Below are positions 1 to 7,828 of a DNA stretch of 64,000 nt, piece after piece (positions within the stretch are counted from its first letter, which is position 1; each line of letters opens with the position of its first letter). The stretch spans positions 1 to 64,000 of the forward strand of contig MAAL01000186.1 in assembly GCA_002163245.1 (NCBI GenBank). The letters are read 5' to 3'. The position numbers and the translations under genes are program-made. The notes under the pieces were generated by a model that did not search any database, was not told the origin of the DNA, and worked only from the letters and a program-made list of their open reading frames with translations. The DNA comes from Gammaproteobacteria bacterium 42_54_T18. GTDB lineage: Bacteria; Pseudomonadota; Gammaproteobacteria; Pseudomonadales; Ketobacteraceae.

Positions 1-195
1 TCTTGTCACAATCAAATGATCAATTTGTGCGACCTCCTCATCGTGAATGATTCGTAAATCATTAAACACCATAACATCATCACGATTTTTAAAGGCCCTG
101 CGTAAATAAAATGCCACATCCTGCTCTTGCTTAATACCCGCTTTCAATCGTGAATCTGTTGGCATTGTCTCAATCTGTTTTTCTTTGATTATCAT
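1..195 (-). CDS. NERD-domain (nuclease-related) protein, N-terminal 65 residues
   Basis: The reading frame starts at ATG 195 and runs off the left edge, so only the N-terminus is visible. The translated segment contains a run resembling the start of a NERD domain: a glycine/glutamate helix (GIKQEQDVAFYLRRAF), then DLRIIHDEEVAQIDHLIV. The DLR...AQIDHL signature is typical of NERD, a PD-(D/E)xK-like nuclease-related fold found alone or fused to helicases and kinases. The active-site half lies outside the window. A strong Fur-box match lies about 160 bp upstream at 352-370, so iron control is possible. Neighbours are an HNH pseudogene and a restriction-modification operon, which fits an accessory or defence setting. 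The domain call is family recognition; the function is unknown. Confidence 0.75.
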   Translation of the reverse strand, partial: MIIKEKQIETMPTDSRLKAGIKQEQDVAFYLRRAFKNRDDVMVFNDLRIIHDEEVAQIDHLIVTR

Positions 196-351
196 TTATC
201 TAACCATCTATCCCTGCATGTATTTCCGTTAGCCATAGGTACACCTGCGCCATTTTCACAACACGAACCCAAACCTATCACCACACCAAACGCCCCTCTC
301 CGGCGTTACATATATGTCGTTATCATCCGCACGACTCGCTCAGCAGTAGGT

Positions 352-370
352 GATAATGATTATCATTGCC
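352..370. promoter_or_regulatory. Fur-box-like operator
   Basis: GATAATGATTATCATTGCC matches the 19-bp Fur consensus at 17 positions, counting the central A/T as neutral. It contains a TGATAAT-N-ATTATCA palindrome. The only gene reading away from it is the NERD-domain gene starting at 195. In between, on the minus strand, is a small hairpin (AACGCC/GGCGTT, about 283-310) in the leader. A short Fur-controlled RNA cannot be excluded, but no T-tract follows the hairpin. Confidence 0.6.
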
Positions 371-381
371 AATAACAAGAT

Positions 382-1377
382 TTAATCGACTGCAGAAAAG
401 GATCCCCCCTTCACCCACAACTTGCCCGCATTCACCTTATAAGCCCAATCGGCCACCGACAACGAGCGCGCCGCATCACATAAAAAATAAGCGGCCAAAC
501 GTTCGCTGATCTCATCCTCGTGCAATTCGATGTTTTGTGTTTTCCAACGCTCAAGGTGCTCTAACGATGGCAAATAATCCTTTTTACGGCCATTACACGA
601 CGTATGAGCAAGCACAAAGTTGTGCCCTAAATCATTAGGGTATCTCGCCCAAGGAATAAAATGGTCAACTGCGACCTCATCTTGCAGTGATTTTCGGCAA
701 TAGAAACACTGGCCCTGTTGAATATCCCTATATACCTCCCTGACTTTATTCAGGCTCTTTCGTTGAAGACCAAATAGGAAATTCTCCAAGTCGCCCTTCT
801 TACCGACTAAATCATAATTTATCGGGATACTTCTGATCTTCTGTTGCCAGCGGTCTCTGGTAAGGGAAATAACCAGATCATAATAAATATGAAATCATTG
901 CTGAATATGGCTATTAAGCTGAATGGATTGATTGCCATTGTGCTTCTTGTACAAAAATTCTTCTGATGTATCTGACAGTATTTGCAAACGCCATAAAGGG
1001 CCAGTAACCACAAAAGAATTTACCGCAGTGACAAACTTGTTAAAACCCGCCTTATCCCGCTTAAAAGCACCGAGTGACACGCCGGTATCCTGCACCGCTA
1101 TAATGCGGGATATCATTGCCGCCTGTATCCCCGTATTTTGACTAAGAAATTTATCCTTTCCTGAGAAAGGTCTAGCTTGCGCCCAATACAGTTCAATCAT
1201 CTTCTCGGTAACGTGCCTTACGGGTATTACCAGCTGTTCTTCTAACCCACTTTCAATACAAATATCCGCCAAGGCATTCAGAAAGGCGAATTTATAAGTC
1301 GCCGAAAAATCGCCTTCTTTAAATAAACGCGAGATATATTGGATAAATGCTATTTGTAGGGATTCACTAGGTATCAT
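382..1377 (-). pseudogene. HNH endonuclease interrupted by one in-frame TGA
   Basis: Two open segments, 1377-898 and 894-382, lie in the same frame and are separated only by a TGA at 895-897. Read through, they give about 331 residues. The N-terminal 160 residues form a helical domain of a type often found ahead of HNH motifs. The C-terminal part has the nuclease core: CFYC, then VDHFIPW, then NFVLAHTSCN and GRKKDYLPS, giving two zinc-type cysteine pairs and the central histidines. There is no frameshift; sequence between the stop and the HNH part (FHIYYDLVISLTRDRW...) reads like normal protein. A single nonsense mutation, for example Trp to stop, is the simplest explanation. The C-terminal segment could still be translated from TTG 789. 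The HIT gene starts just upstream in the same direction. Confidence 0.75.
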
Positions 1378-1408
1378 CAACTCGAACTATCCACTCTATC
1401 CATTAATA

Positions 1409-1780
1409 TTAATACTTCTGCTTATGGGGAATCACCCCTCTTACGCCATCCCTCGGGTCTTCCATATCCCCTTTTCGACGGGGTATAAGGTGAACATGAC
1501 AATGCATCACAGATTGACCGGCATCTTCGCCGCAGTTCATGCCAATATTAAAACCGGTGATAGTATTATCCGCTTCTTGCAATAGCTTTTTCTGCTTAGT
1601 GAGCAAAGCATTGAGTGCCGTTTGTTCTTCCGCTGTTAAATCAAACCATGTTAACGCATGGCGGTGCGGTATAAAAAGAGAATGCCCTTCCGTTACTGGG
1701 TAACCATCACGAATAACGAAGAAAAACGCATCTTGGTCGATTATTCTTGTCTGTTCGATGTTGCAGAAAATACAGCTCAT
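1409..1780 (-). CDS. HIT-family nucleotide hydrolase
   Basis: A 123-residue protein with the histidine-triad signature HCHVHLIP near residue 93 and the family-typical N-terminus MSCIFCNI. HIT proteins hydrolyse or transfer nucleotides from substrates such as Ap4A or AMP-linked compounds; the middle His of the triad is the nucleophile. The substrate cannot be told from sequence. It is complete for a short HIT protein. The gene lies 31 bp upstream of the broken HNH gene on the same strand, and its ATG overlaps the stop of a small upstream frame (ATGA). HIT-HNH proximity in an accessory island may be functional or chance. Confidence 0.85.
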   Translation of the reverse strand: MSCIFCNIEQTRIIDQDAFFFVIRDGYPVTEGHSLFIPHRHALTWFDLTAEEQTALNALLTKQKKLLQEADNTITGFNIGMNCGEDAGQSVMHCHVHLIPRRKGDMEDPRDGVRGVIPHKQKY

Positions 1781-1992
1781 TTAATGTTACCTTGGTTTAG
1801 TTTCAATAGAGAGCAACGCGCTGGCACCTCCACATTCACGATCTCGCTGCTGAAACATTTGAATTGATCACTTAGATTTTCTTTACATAGACGGTAATTC
1901 TTATTATGGGCTGTTCCTATGTCCATAATGGTACGCCACAGACTCCGTTGTTCTGTTTCATTTTCGAAAGTAAGAAGCGAATGACTTGGCAA
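1777..1992 (-). CDS. small hypothetical protein or gene remnant
   Basis: A frame of up to 71 residues opening at TTG 1992 and ending in an ATGA overlap with the HIT gene, which suggests translational coupling. It is charged, has no recognisable domain, and may be only the tail of a longer gene, since an in-frame stop lies just upstream and a group II intron fragment follows within about 110 bp. A shorter start (ATG 1926) is possible. It is listed because of the coupling; function unknown. Confidence 0.3.
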   Translation of the reverse strand: MPSHSLLTFENETEQRSLWRTIMDIGTAHNKNYRLCKENLSDQFKCFSSEIVNVEVPARCSLLKLNQGNIK

Positions 1993-2100
1993 AGGTTTCT
2001 AGAAATACTTACTATCTATCGTTTTCCGAGAAAAGAGGATTTCAAAACTTATTCGGTGCTCTAATGTTCACTGAACTGACGGTGGCGTCTGTTTACTTGG

Positions 2101-2175
2101 GAGCCGGATGCGGTAGTTCCGCACGTCCGGTTCTGAGAGGGTTCGGCCAGAGTAATCTGGTCGTTCTACTCGACC
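2101..2175 (+). mobile_element. group II intron 3' remnant (domains V and VI)
   Basis: Positions 2101-2133 fold as a domain V hairpin. The lower stem is GAGCCGGA with TCCGGTTC, the AGC catalytic triad is at 2102-2104, a CG bulge follows, and the upper stem is TGCGG/CCGCA. Positions 2138-2175 fit domain VI: a stem CGGCCAGA/TCTGGTCG capped by a GTAA loop, then CTACTCGACC, placing a candidate branch-point A eight bases from the predicted 3' end at 2175. No reverse transcriptase/maturase frame or 5' intron domains are seen upstream, so this is a truncated relic. The AGC triad argues against class C introns, which usually carry CGC. Confidence 0.8.
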
Positions 2176-2280
2176 ACAACCCCTAATTGGAGGTTAAAAT
2201 ATCGTTTTCTGGAAAAAATGTCTGGGAACGCTGTAGCCCCCACGCCCCCTGGCTTTCCAGAGTTTCCGACAACTCTAGAT

Positions 2281-2751
2281 TTAAGAGTATTTTGTTTGCA
2301 GACCCAAGGGTGCTACGAGAAGAAAACCACCATCACTATATACATACTGATGAATGGATTGAACTGGATTGAATGTAATCTGAGAATTAACCAATGAAAA
2401 TATTATATCCTCTTGTTGATAGCTATTACCAGACCTCATAGCCACTACTTTTAGTAGTTTCCTTAATCCATCATCTGCTAACTTTAACTCTAGTAGCTTT
2501 AAGTAATCGCCTTCATCAAATTTTTCTTTTATCTCACCAACAAAAATGTTTTCATCATTAAAAGCGACGACATCTGGAAAAATATTCTTTAGCTTGCCAC
2601 CTTTATCATATGAAATACTGAAGTGAGCCTGGCCTCCAGAGCAGACAAGCTGAATAATAGTCCAGCCCCTGTCGACTAAATTTATTCGTAGTTTATTAAC
2701 CAACTCTATTTCTGCAGAAAATTTATCCGGCATTAAATAAAACACCATCAC
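2281..2751 (-). CDS. putative PD-(D/E)xK-type nuclease subunit of the R-M operon
   Basis: 156 residues, last gene of the restriction-modification operon; its start overlaps the preceding gene by 29 bp. The segment FPDVVAF...IFVGEIKEKFDEGDY, about residues 58-82, gives a spaced Asp and Glu-x-Lys of the PD-(D/E)xK nuclease fold. The rest is unrecognised. It could be the second subunit of a two-subunit restriction enzyme or an accessory nuclease. The gene ends near the intron remnant, so truncation at the C-terminus is possible, although the frame closes with a normal stop. Function is inferred from operon position plus the motif. Confidence 0.55.
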   Translation of the reverse strand: MMVFYLMPDKFSAEIELVNKLRINLVDRGWTIIQLVCSGGQAHFSISYDKGGKLKNIFPDVVAFNDENIFVGEIKEKFDEGDYLKLLELKLADDGLRKLLKVVAMRSGNSYQQEDIIFSLVNSQITFNPVQSIHQYVYSDGGFLLVAPLGLQTKYS

Positions 2752-3880
2752 TGAATATAACTATATCAGCCAGCTCTGCATATATCCTTACGGGCTTAGT
2801 CTTCGTTTCCTTACAGCCATTTTTAAGATGATAGTTATACATTTTCGAATTAGAACCACTCAAACCATCAGTAAAAGGACACTTATTATCAACAAATGAG
2901 GACATTACATCGGTGACCTCATGGATAGATACATTTTTAGCATAGGCAACAAGATTATAATGCCTATCTCTAGTACTTCTACCGAACCTAGTAAAAGCTA
3001 TGTCGTAGTAACCAATCATCCCAACATACGGATCGCCTGCATGTGCAGTTATTCGTGTCGGATAAAATGCTAATGACTTCTCTCTATCTTTTATAAATTT
3101 AGGTGCCACATCACATAAGCTTTTATGAAATGCAGAAATCCCCCTTATCTCATCCAGTACATCTACCGTTTCTAATAGGTCCAGCTTAACCCGTGAGTTA
3201 CCAGTGCCGCCAGAGGGGTTCAATATAGTAGGGACGCCATTTCTATAGGCATTAGTTCTATTTTTATCCGTTAATTCATGTACGATTTTCTTCTGAAATA
3301 ATGAGTCAGAATAGTTTATATCTTGACGAGACTGTATACATGCCTGAATCAAACTCTTTAGAGAATTAATTCCGTCACTATTAATAAGTGGATACTGCAT
3401 ATTAGGTTCATTAACAAGAAAATGGTTTTCATCTGAAGTCCAATCAAGAATAAAACAAGGCGTCTTAAAAATATCCATCAACCTTACTGCGCCATATTCA
3501 ATAGAGGCGCTTCTAGTATATATAGAAGCGCCGTCATTAGAGCGCTTTTTAAAGGGGATAATTAGTACGCTTGGACAGCCCGTAGTTACTGACGCAAGCA
3601 TTCTAGAGAATCGCTGCAAAGCATGCTGATATTGCGGAGTACAAGATGCAAACTCTATAGACAACAATGGTTTCTCATGCCCGTCATGAATCATTGATAC
3701 GATTAAATCAGGCTTATCTAAATACAATATATCTGAAACATATGCAGGCAAGTCAGAATATGCAGCCGTATCATTTCTTGTAGGCATTTTTTTATAGATG
3801 ATTCGCTCTTGTATATTCATGACAGAGGTAAACCAATCTTTAACAGAGTTATCACCCTCAAAATAAACGATTATCTCCAT
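2723..3880 (-). CDS. putative restriction endonuclease, large subunit
   Basis: 385 residues, translated with a 10-bp overlap from the upstream methyltransferase gene. No family is recognised outright. Residues around 57-77 read KPDLIVSM...LLSIEFAS, a PD...(I)E-F-x arrangement that could be a variant PD-(D/E)xK active site, followed by a helix with QHALQRF. The restriction role is mainly positional: it sits between two C5-methyltransferase genes and a small nuclease-like gene, with no other nuclease in the operon. The base composition of this gene and its neighbours is visibly A+T-rich compared with the core genes, consistent with transfer. It could instead be a target-recognition or accessory protein. 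Confidence 0.5.
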   Translation of the reverse strand: MEIIVYFEGDNSVKDWFTSVMNIQERIIYKKMPTRNDTAAYSDLPAYVSDILYLDKPDLIVSMIHDGHEKPLLSIEFASCTPQYQHALQRFSRMLASVTTGCPSVLIIPFKKRSNDGASIYTRSASIEYGAVRLMDIFKTPCFILDWTSDENHFLVNEPNMQYPLINSDGINSLKSLIQACIQSRQDINYSDSLFQKKIVHELTDKNRTNAYRNGVPTILNPSGGTGNSRVKLDLLETVDVLDEIRGISAFHKSLCDVAPKFIKDREKSLAFYPTRITAHAGDPYVGMIGYYDIAFTRFGRSTRDRHYNLVAYAKNVSIHEVTDVMSSFVDNKCPFTDGLSGSNSKMYNYHLKNGCKETKTKPVRIYAELADIVIFSDGVLFNAG

Positions 3881-4977
3881 TTGCTATCCCCTAATAATTT
3901 TGAAATAGTACTAGAAAATACTTTAGAAAAAACAGGTGGAACTGCATTCCCAATCAAATAATACTGCGTTACAAAGCTCCCCTGAAATCTAAAACTGTCA
4001 GGGAACGACTGTATACGTGCGCACTCTCTAGGAGTAAGCAATCTATTGCAGTCGGGATGTACAAATCTTCCAATAGTTATTTTATCCATTCCAGCAACTA
4101 TAGTTCCTGACGGCTTATCCCAACTCATTCTACCGTATATGTTTTTTGCATGGCCACCAGTTCCATACCCGCCCGAAACCATTTTCCGAAGATGGTTAGT
4201 TAATAATTCCACAGGGACGTCTAATAGCCCTCCCCCTTTCGATACATAACTAAACCGTTCAACCAACTTTTCAGAATGGTTCATGGCTTGGTGGTTATAA
4301 ATATTTTTACCATTATAGCTAGTCACTTGTTCGCCCTGACCCGCCTCTATAATTGGCAAACCTCCAATAAGTTCCTTTAGAGTAGAGAACTTCTTTTTCT
4401 TTTTCTTTTCAATCCCTTCAATCAACTCATCTAGAATAGCTTTGTTTTTTTTCTTAACCGCAAAAAGGAAAAACCTTTTTCTAGTTTGCCCTAAACCAAA
4501 GTCCGTAGCCGAAAGGATGATTGTTTTGTATGCGTAACCTGAACGGGCTAATAACTCATCGATTTTATCAGTTACAAGCCCTCCGGCCGGGTGTTTCTTG
4601 GAGGTAATAGTTTTTACATTCTCCATTAGTATCAGTCTAGGCTTTATCCTTGTCGCAACTTCCAGAAAAGAATCAACAAGTATGCTTTTTTCACAAACGA
4701 GCTTTCTTTTACCTAGCGTACTGAAACCTTGACACGGCGGCCCACCCAAAACCACATCGCATTTATTTTTAAATCTACTTACAACTGAATCAATGTCTTC
4801 TTGTTTAGAAAAATCCCTAAGTTCAAATGGTTCATTCTTGTGATTCAACTCATAGTGCTCTCCAGCCTTATCCCAGACGTCAGAAGCTAACAAGCACTGG
4901 AAACTCTTACTCTTGGAAAACCCATATGATAAACCACCACACCCTGAAAATAGGTCTATGTAAGTATAGGGAATCAC
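3871..4977 (-). CDS. DNA (cytosine-5)-methyltransferase, M1
   Basis: 368 residues with the C5-methyltransferase motifs in order: DLFSGCGGLSYGF (motif I, AdoMet binding), GGPPCQGFSTLG (motif IV, catalytic Cys), ENVKTI (VI), QTRKRFFLF (VIII), and ARIQSFPDSF...YLIGNAVPP (IX-X). The target-recognition region between VIII and IX differs from that of the neighbouring methyltransferase, so the two probably methylate different sequences or the two strands of an asymmetric site. It is coupled to the upstream gene by ATGA at 4974-4977 and overlaps the next gene by 10 bp. The role is host protection in a restriction-modification system. Confidence 0.92.
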   Translation of the reverse strand: MIPYTYIDLFSGCGGLSYGFSKSKSFQCLLASDVWDKAGEHYELNHKNEPFELRDFSKQEDIDSVVSRFKNKCDVVLGGPPCQGFSTLGKRKLVCEKSILVDSFLEVATRIKPRLILMENVKTITSKKHPAGGLVTDKIDELLARSGYAYKTIILSATDFGLGQTRKRFFLFAVKKKNKAILDELIEGIEKKKKKKFSTLKELIGGLPIIEAGQGEQVTSYNGKNIYNHQAMNHSEKLVERFSYVSKGGGLLDVPVELLTNHLRKMVSGGYGTGGHAKNIYGRMSWDKPSGTIVAGMDKITIGRFVHPDCNRLLTPRECARIQSFPDSFRFQGSFVTQYYLIGNAVPPVFSKVFSSTISKLLGDSKWR

Positions 4978-6083
4978 AAGTGCTTCCTTACCGCATTAGC
5001 CAATGCCTCAGCAAGAAGTGGGGGAACCGAATTTCCAACCTGAATATATTGCTCCCTCATATTTCCATTAAAAATAAAATGATCAGGAAAACTTTGTATA
5101 CGCGCAGCCTCTCTTACCGATAGAGTTCTATTTTCAGTAGGGTGTATATACCGGTAGCCATCCATACCTATGTGAGCAAGAATAGTCCAAGATGGCTTAT
5201 CTAGGACTAGGCGCTTCAATCTATCTGGGAAGATATCTTCCCTAAAAGGCAATATGTTTCGAACCTTTTTAGGCAGATCCATATACTTATCACCTTGCTT
5301 CATATGAGAAAATATTTTCTTTGCACGATCATTAGATACACGACAAATATTATTATCTACTACCTTGCTGTCATTCCTTAATATCTTTTGATATTTAGTT
5401 AAACGAGCATTCTTGGAATAAGGTAACTCTCTAGCTCTGATGCCATCATATATATCAGGTAGATCTGAAATGGCATCATAAACTGTTGTTGGTTTATTTG
5501 TGTGTGTAGGTTTTGGGAACTCCACCTTTCTTCCTCTTTTACAACCAATGATAAAAAGCCTTTTTCTAACCTGAGGCACACCATGGTCAGCAGCATTCAA
5601 AATATCATGTGTAACTTCATATCCCAGCTCTGAGCATATTTTTAAGATATTCTCAAATATCTCACCATTATATTTCGTCTTGAGGTTGGGGACATTCTCC
5701 ATAACGAATACGTCTGGCTTAAAGTAAGCAACGTAATCAAAGTAAGATTTAAATAGGTAATTCCGAGGATCTTCTTTTATATCGCTCTTCGATAAAGACT
5801 GAATTTTAGACTGACCTGCACTAGAGAAGGTCTGACAGGGCGGGCCACCAATTACAATAGTTGGACTATTCTTGGAAATCTTAGTCTTTTTAGCAAATTC
5901 TGAAGGTGTTAATTCACGAATATCACCAAATAAACTTGTACATTTCGGGAAGTTTATTTCATGAGTCTTTGCGTATTTTTCTAGCAACTCAATTGAGCCT
6001 GTGATATTAAAGCCTGCGCGAGTAAAGCCAACGCTCATGCCCCCCGCTCCTGAGAACAGGTCAATTACTTTATACTTCTTCAT
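4974..6083 (-). CDS. DNA (cytosine-5)-methyltransferase, M2
   Basis: 369 residues, first gene of the operon. Motifs: DLFSGAGGMSVGF (I), GGPPCQTFSSAG (IV, catalytic Cys), ENVPNL (VI), QVRKRLFII (VIII), REAARIQSFPDHF...QVGNSVPP (IX-X). The recognition region before motif IX (DKPSWTILAHIG) differs from that of M1. Start ATG 6083 has a short leader, with a LexA box 35 bp upstream. Making the methyltransferase first and the nuclease last is common in restriction-modification operons because it protects the host before cleavage activity builds up. No controller (C) protein gene is visible. Confidence 0.92.
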   Translation of the reverse strand: MKKYKVIDLFSGAGGMSVGFTRAGFNITGSIELLEKYAKTHEINFPKCTSLFGDIRELTPSEFAKKTKISKNSPTIVIGGPPCQTFSSAGQSKIQSLSKSDIKEDPRNYLFKSYFDYVAYFKPDVFVMENVPNLKTKYNGEIFENILKICSELGYEVTHDILNAADHGVPQVRKRLFIIGCKRGRKVEFPKPTHTNKPTTVYDAISDLPDIYDGIRARELPYSKNARLTKYQKILRNDSKVVDNNICRVSNDRAKKIFSHMKQGDKYMDLPKKVRNILPFREDIFPDRLKRLVLDKPSWTILAHIGMDGYRYIHPTENRTLSVREAARIQSFPDHFIFNGNMREQYIQVGNSVPPLLAEALANAVRKHL

Positions 6084-6117
6084 TAATTGGTCTACAATCG
6101 GTTTACTGTAAAAAATA

Positions 6118-6151
6118 CTGTATATAATAACAGTTTGTTTGATGTTGTAAA
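6118..6151 (-). promoter_or_regulatory. promoter of the R-M operon with overlapping LexA box
   Basis: CTGTATATAATAACAG at 6118-6133 is CTGT-N8-ACAG, the LexA core, with an A/T-only spacer and flanks close to the E. coli consensus. On the minus strand a TTTACA (6151-6146) and TATTAT (6129-6124) are 16 bp apart, so the LexA box covers the predicted -10 element. The predicted start is near 6117, giving a leader of about 34 nt before ATG 6083. LexA binding here would repress the operon and DNA damage would release it. The motif match is seen; the regulation is inferred. Confidence 0.7.
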
Positions 6152-6172
6152 TGGGTTGATAGGAATAAAAGG

Positions 6173-6219
6173 GGTCGGTGACAAATAGAAGAAAGAATGA
6201 TTATCAGTTGTCACCGACC
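6173..6219. repeat. REP-like inverted repeat
   Basis: GGTCGGTGACAA (6173-6184) and TTGTCACCGACC (6208-6219) are perfect 12-bp inverted arms around a 23-bp centre. Such motifs resemble dispersed palindromes associated with Y1 (RAYT) transposases, but no RAYT gene is in this window. It lies between the R-M promoter and the IS110-type element. A role as insertion target or convergent terminator is possible; no T-tract follows. Confidence 0.6.
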
Positions 6220-6441
6220 TCTATAATTACAGAGTATAGGAAGGGTTAACCCCCTACCCGATCTATAAGTATCATCCATTTTTAAGCTTCCAGCAATATA
6301 ATCCTTATTTTCAACACAACACCTGGCTATATTTCAATCAGCCATCATTGAAATGACTGTATACTCAGCCCATTAAGGGGTTAGTTCCAATGTAATGAGC
6401 CATCCCGTCTCACTCCACCCATGATTCTGGCAGCTCAAGTT

Positions 6442-6487
6442 TCCCGGTATACTATTCAAACTGGGTAATTTGAATAGTATACCGGGA
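6442..6487. repeat. perfect 19-bp inverted repeat ahead of the IS transposase
   Basis: TCCCGGTATACTATTCAAA (6442-6460) is repeated in inverse at 6469-6487 around the 8-nt spacer CTGGGTAA. The right arm ends 6 bp before the transposase ATG at 6494 and includes its ribosome-binding GGGAGG, so RNA reading in from outside would fold and bury the start signal. That is a known way of shielding transposases from impinging transcription. It may also be part of the left end of the element. Confidence 0.8.
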
Positions 6488-6493
6488 GGTTCG

Positions 6494-7436
6494 ATGATGA
6501 ATATTTTCTTATTAGGTATAGATATTGCTAAGAACGTTTTTCAACTACATGGTGTTAACCAAGCTGGCAAGGCAGTTTTAAAAAAACGAATTACTCGTGT
6601 CAAATTAGCAGGTTATGTGGCTAATTTGCCCTCAGTTTGTGAAGCCCTTTGTCAAAACAAACAAGAATGATGCCAATGACGCAGAGGCAATAATTGAAGC
6701 CGCCAGCAGGCCCTCTATGAATTTTGTCCCCATCAAGCACATTGAGCAGCAGGACATACAATGCGTGCACAGAGTTCGAAGCCGGGTCATCAAGAACAGG
6801 ACTGCCTTAATTAATGAAATTCGAGGGCTCAACTTGGAATATGGGATAACGATTCCTCTAGGCGCATCTAAAGTCAGAAATTTACTGTGTGTCATTATTA
6901 GCGATCGCGAAAACGAATTAACTCCAGCGTCACGTGAAATCATGCAAGATCTTTATGATGAGCTTGTCGACATTGAAGTACGACTGAAAAATCTGGAGAA
7001 GAAGATCAAGATAATCTGTAAACAGAATGAAGCCTGTAGCCGTATATTGAAGATACCAGGGGTGGGTGAGTTAACAGCAACGGCCATTGTTGCCGCTGTT
7101 TCCAATCCCGATGAGTTTAAAAATGGTCGCCATATGTCAGCTTGGTTAGGCCTAGTACCAAGGCAGTCTTCTAGTGGCAATAAGCAGGTATTACTAGGCA
7201 TTAGTAAGCGGGGGGATAGATATCTTCGCACGTTACTCATTCACGGTGCCAGGGCAGCATTGGCACATTGTAAAAACACAGACAATGATTATGGACACTG
7301 GTTAACAAAGAAAAAATCAACGTTAAGTTTTAACAAAGCTGCTGTAGCGTTAGCGAACAAGAATGCTCGAATCATTTGGTCATTACTTAAAACAGGAAAG
7401 GAGTTTGATTATAACAATCAACAGGTAGCTGCTTAG
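6494..7436 (+). pseudogene. IS110/IS1111-family transposase, broken by an internal deletion
   Basis: Start ATG 6494 follows GGGAGG. The first frame gives the DEDD N-terminus (GIDIAKNVFQLHG) and ends in a stop at 6668. A second frame resumes with PQFVKPFVKTNKNDANDAEAI and continues to 7436, including IPGVGELTATAI and the C-terminal serine region (VPRQSSSGNKQ). In intact relatives about 30 residues lie between YVANLP and PQFVKP, including the GMEAC segment that supplies the second acidic residue. Here they are missing and the frame is shifted, so roughly 90 bp were lost together with a catalytic residue. The element should be unable to make active transposase. Downstream noncoding sequence looks intact. 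Confidence 0.88.
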
Positions 7437-7659
7437 TACTCAATATTAAATGGTCAATATAAACTCAACAACGCATTTCACAAGTTTGCTTAAGTTAATT
7501 TTTTTGATGGATAATAGGTCATACCAACTCTTTTTAAACCTGTTTTGCGACACGGCCCTTAGAGGCCATGGTTCTGATGAGGAAAAAGAGTGCGGATTTA
7601 CATCAGGGCGCAAGCTTAGATGCCGAATATATGACTGCAACTTAGATCTATAGATCACA
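7437..7659 (+). other. IS right-end noncoding region, candidate bridge/seek RNA locus
   Basis: About 220 bp of noncoding sequence follow the transposase. IS1111-group elements carry their guide (bridge/seek) RNA in such a downstream region, whereas IS110-group elements carry it upstream. Here CTGATG (about 7573) and CATCAG (about 7600) can pair around a GA-rich loop, and GATCTATAGATC (about 7645-7656) is palindromic. The exact right end of the element was not resolved. The RNA call rests on family knowledge plus these stems. Confidence 0.4.
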
Positions 7660-7828
7660 TCATTGAAATTCGCTTGCAAAACGGGATGGTTCATATATGT
7701 CGCAAATAGCAATTTGTGATAGAACCCATTCTTCGAATTCGATCAATATGCCAACTCTACCAGCAACTCGCCCTCTCCTCTTTACGGTATATTTCTCGCC
7801 CGTAGCAGGGTCACTATCTTTCACCTCG

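Noticed and set aside
895-897. Programmed recoding of the TGA as selenocysteine
   Set aside because: No stable hairpin of SECIS type is evident directly after the TGA, and HNH proteins are not known selenoproteins.
2281-6083. BREX, DISARM or other large methylation-based defence system
   Set aside because: No PglZ, helicase, DrmA/B or BrxL-like gene is present; two C5 methyltransferases with nuclease-like genes fit an ordinary type II arrangement.
7660-7828. Separate small gene downstream of the 152-residue membrane protein
   Set aside because: Composition looks protein-like but the only start options are a GTG without a convincing ribosome site or an ATG deep inside the upstream gene; kept as a note there.
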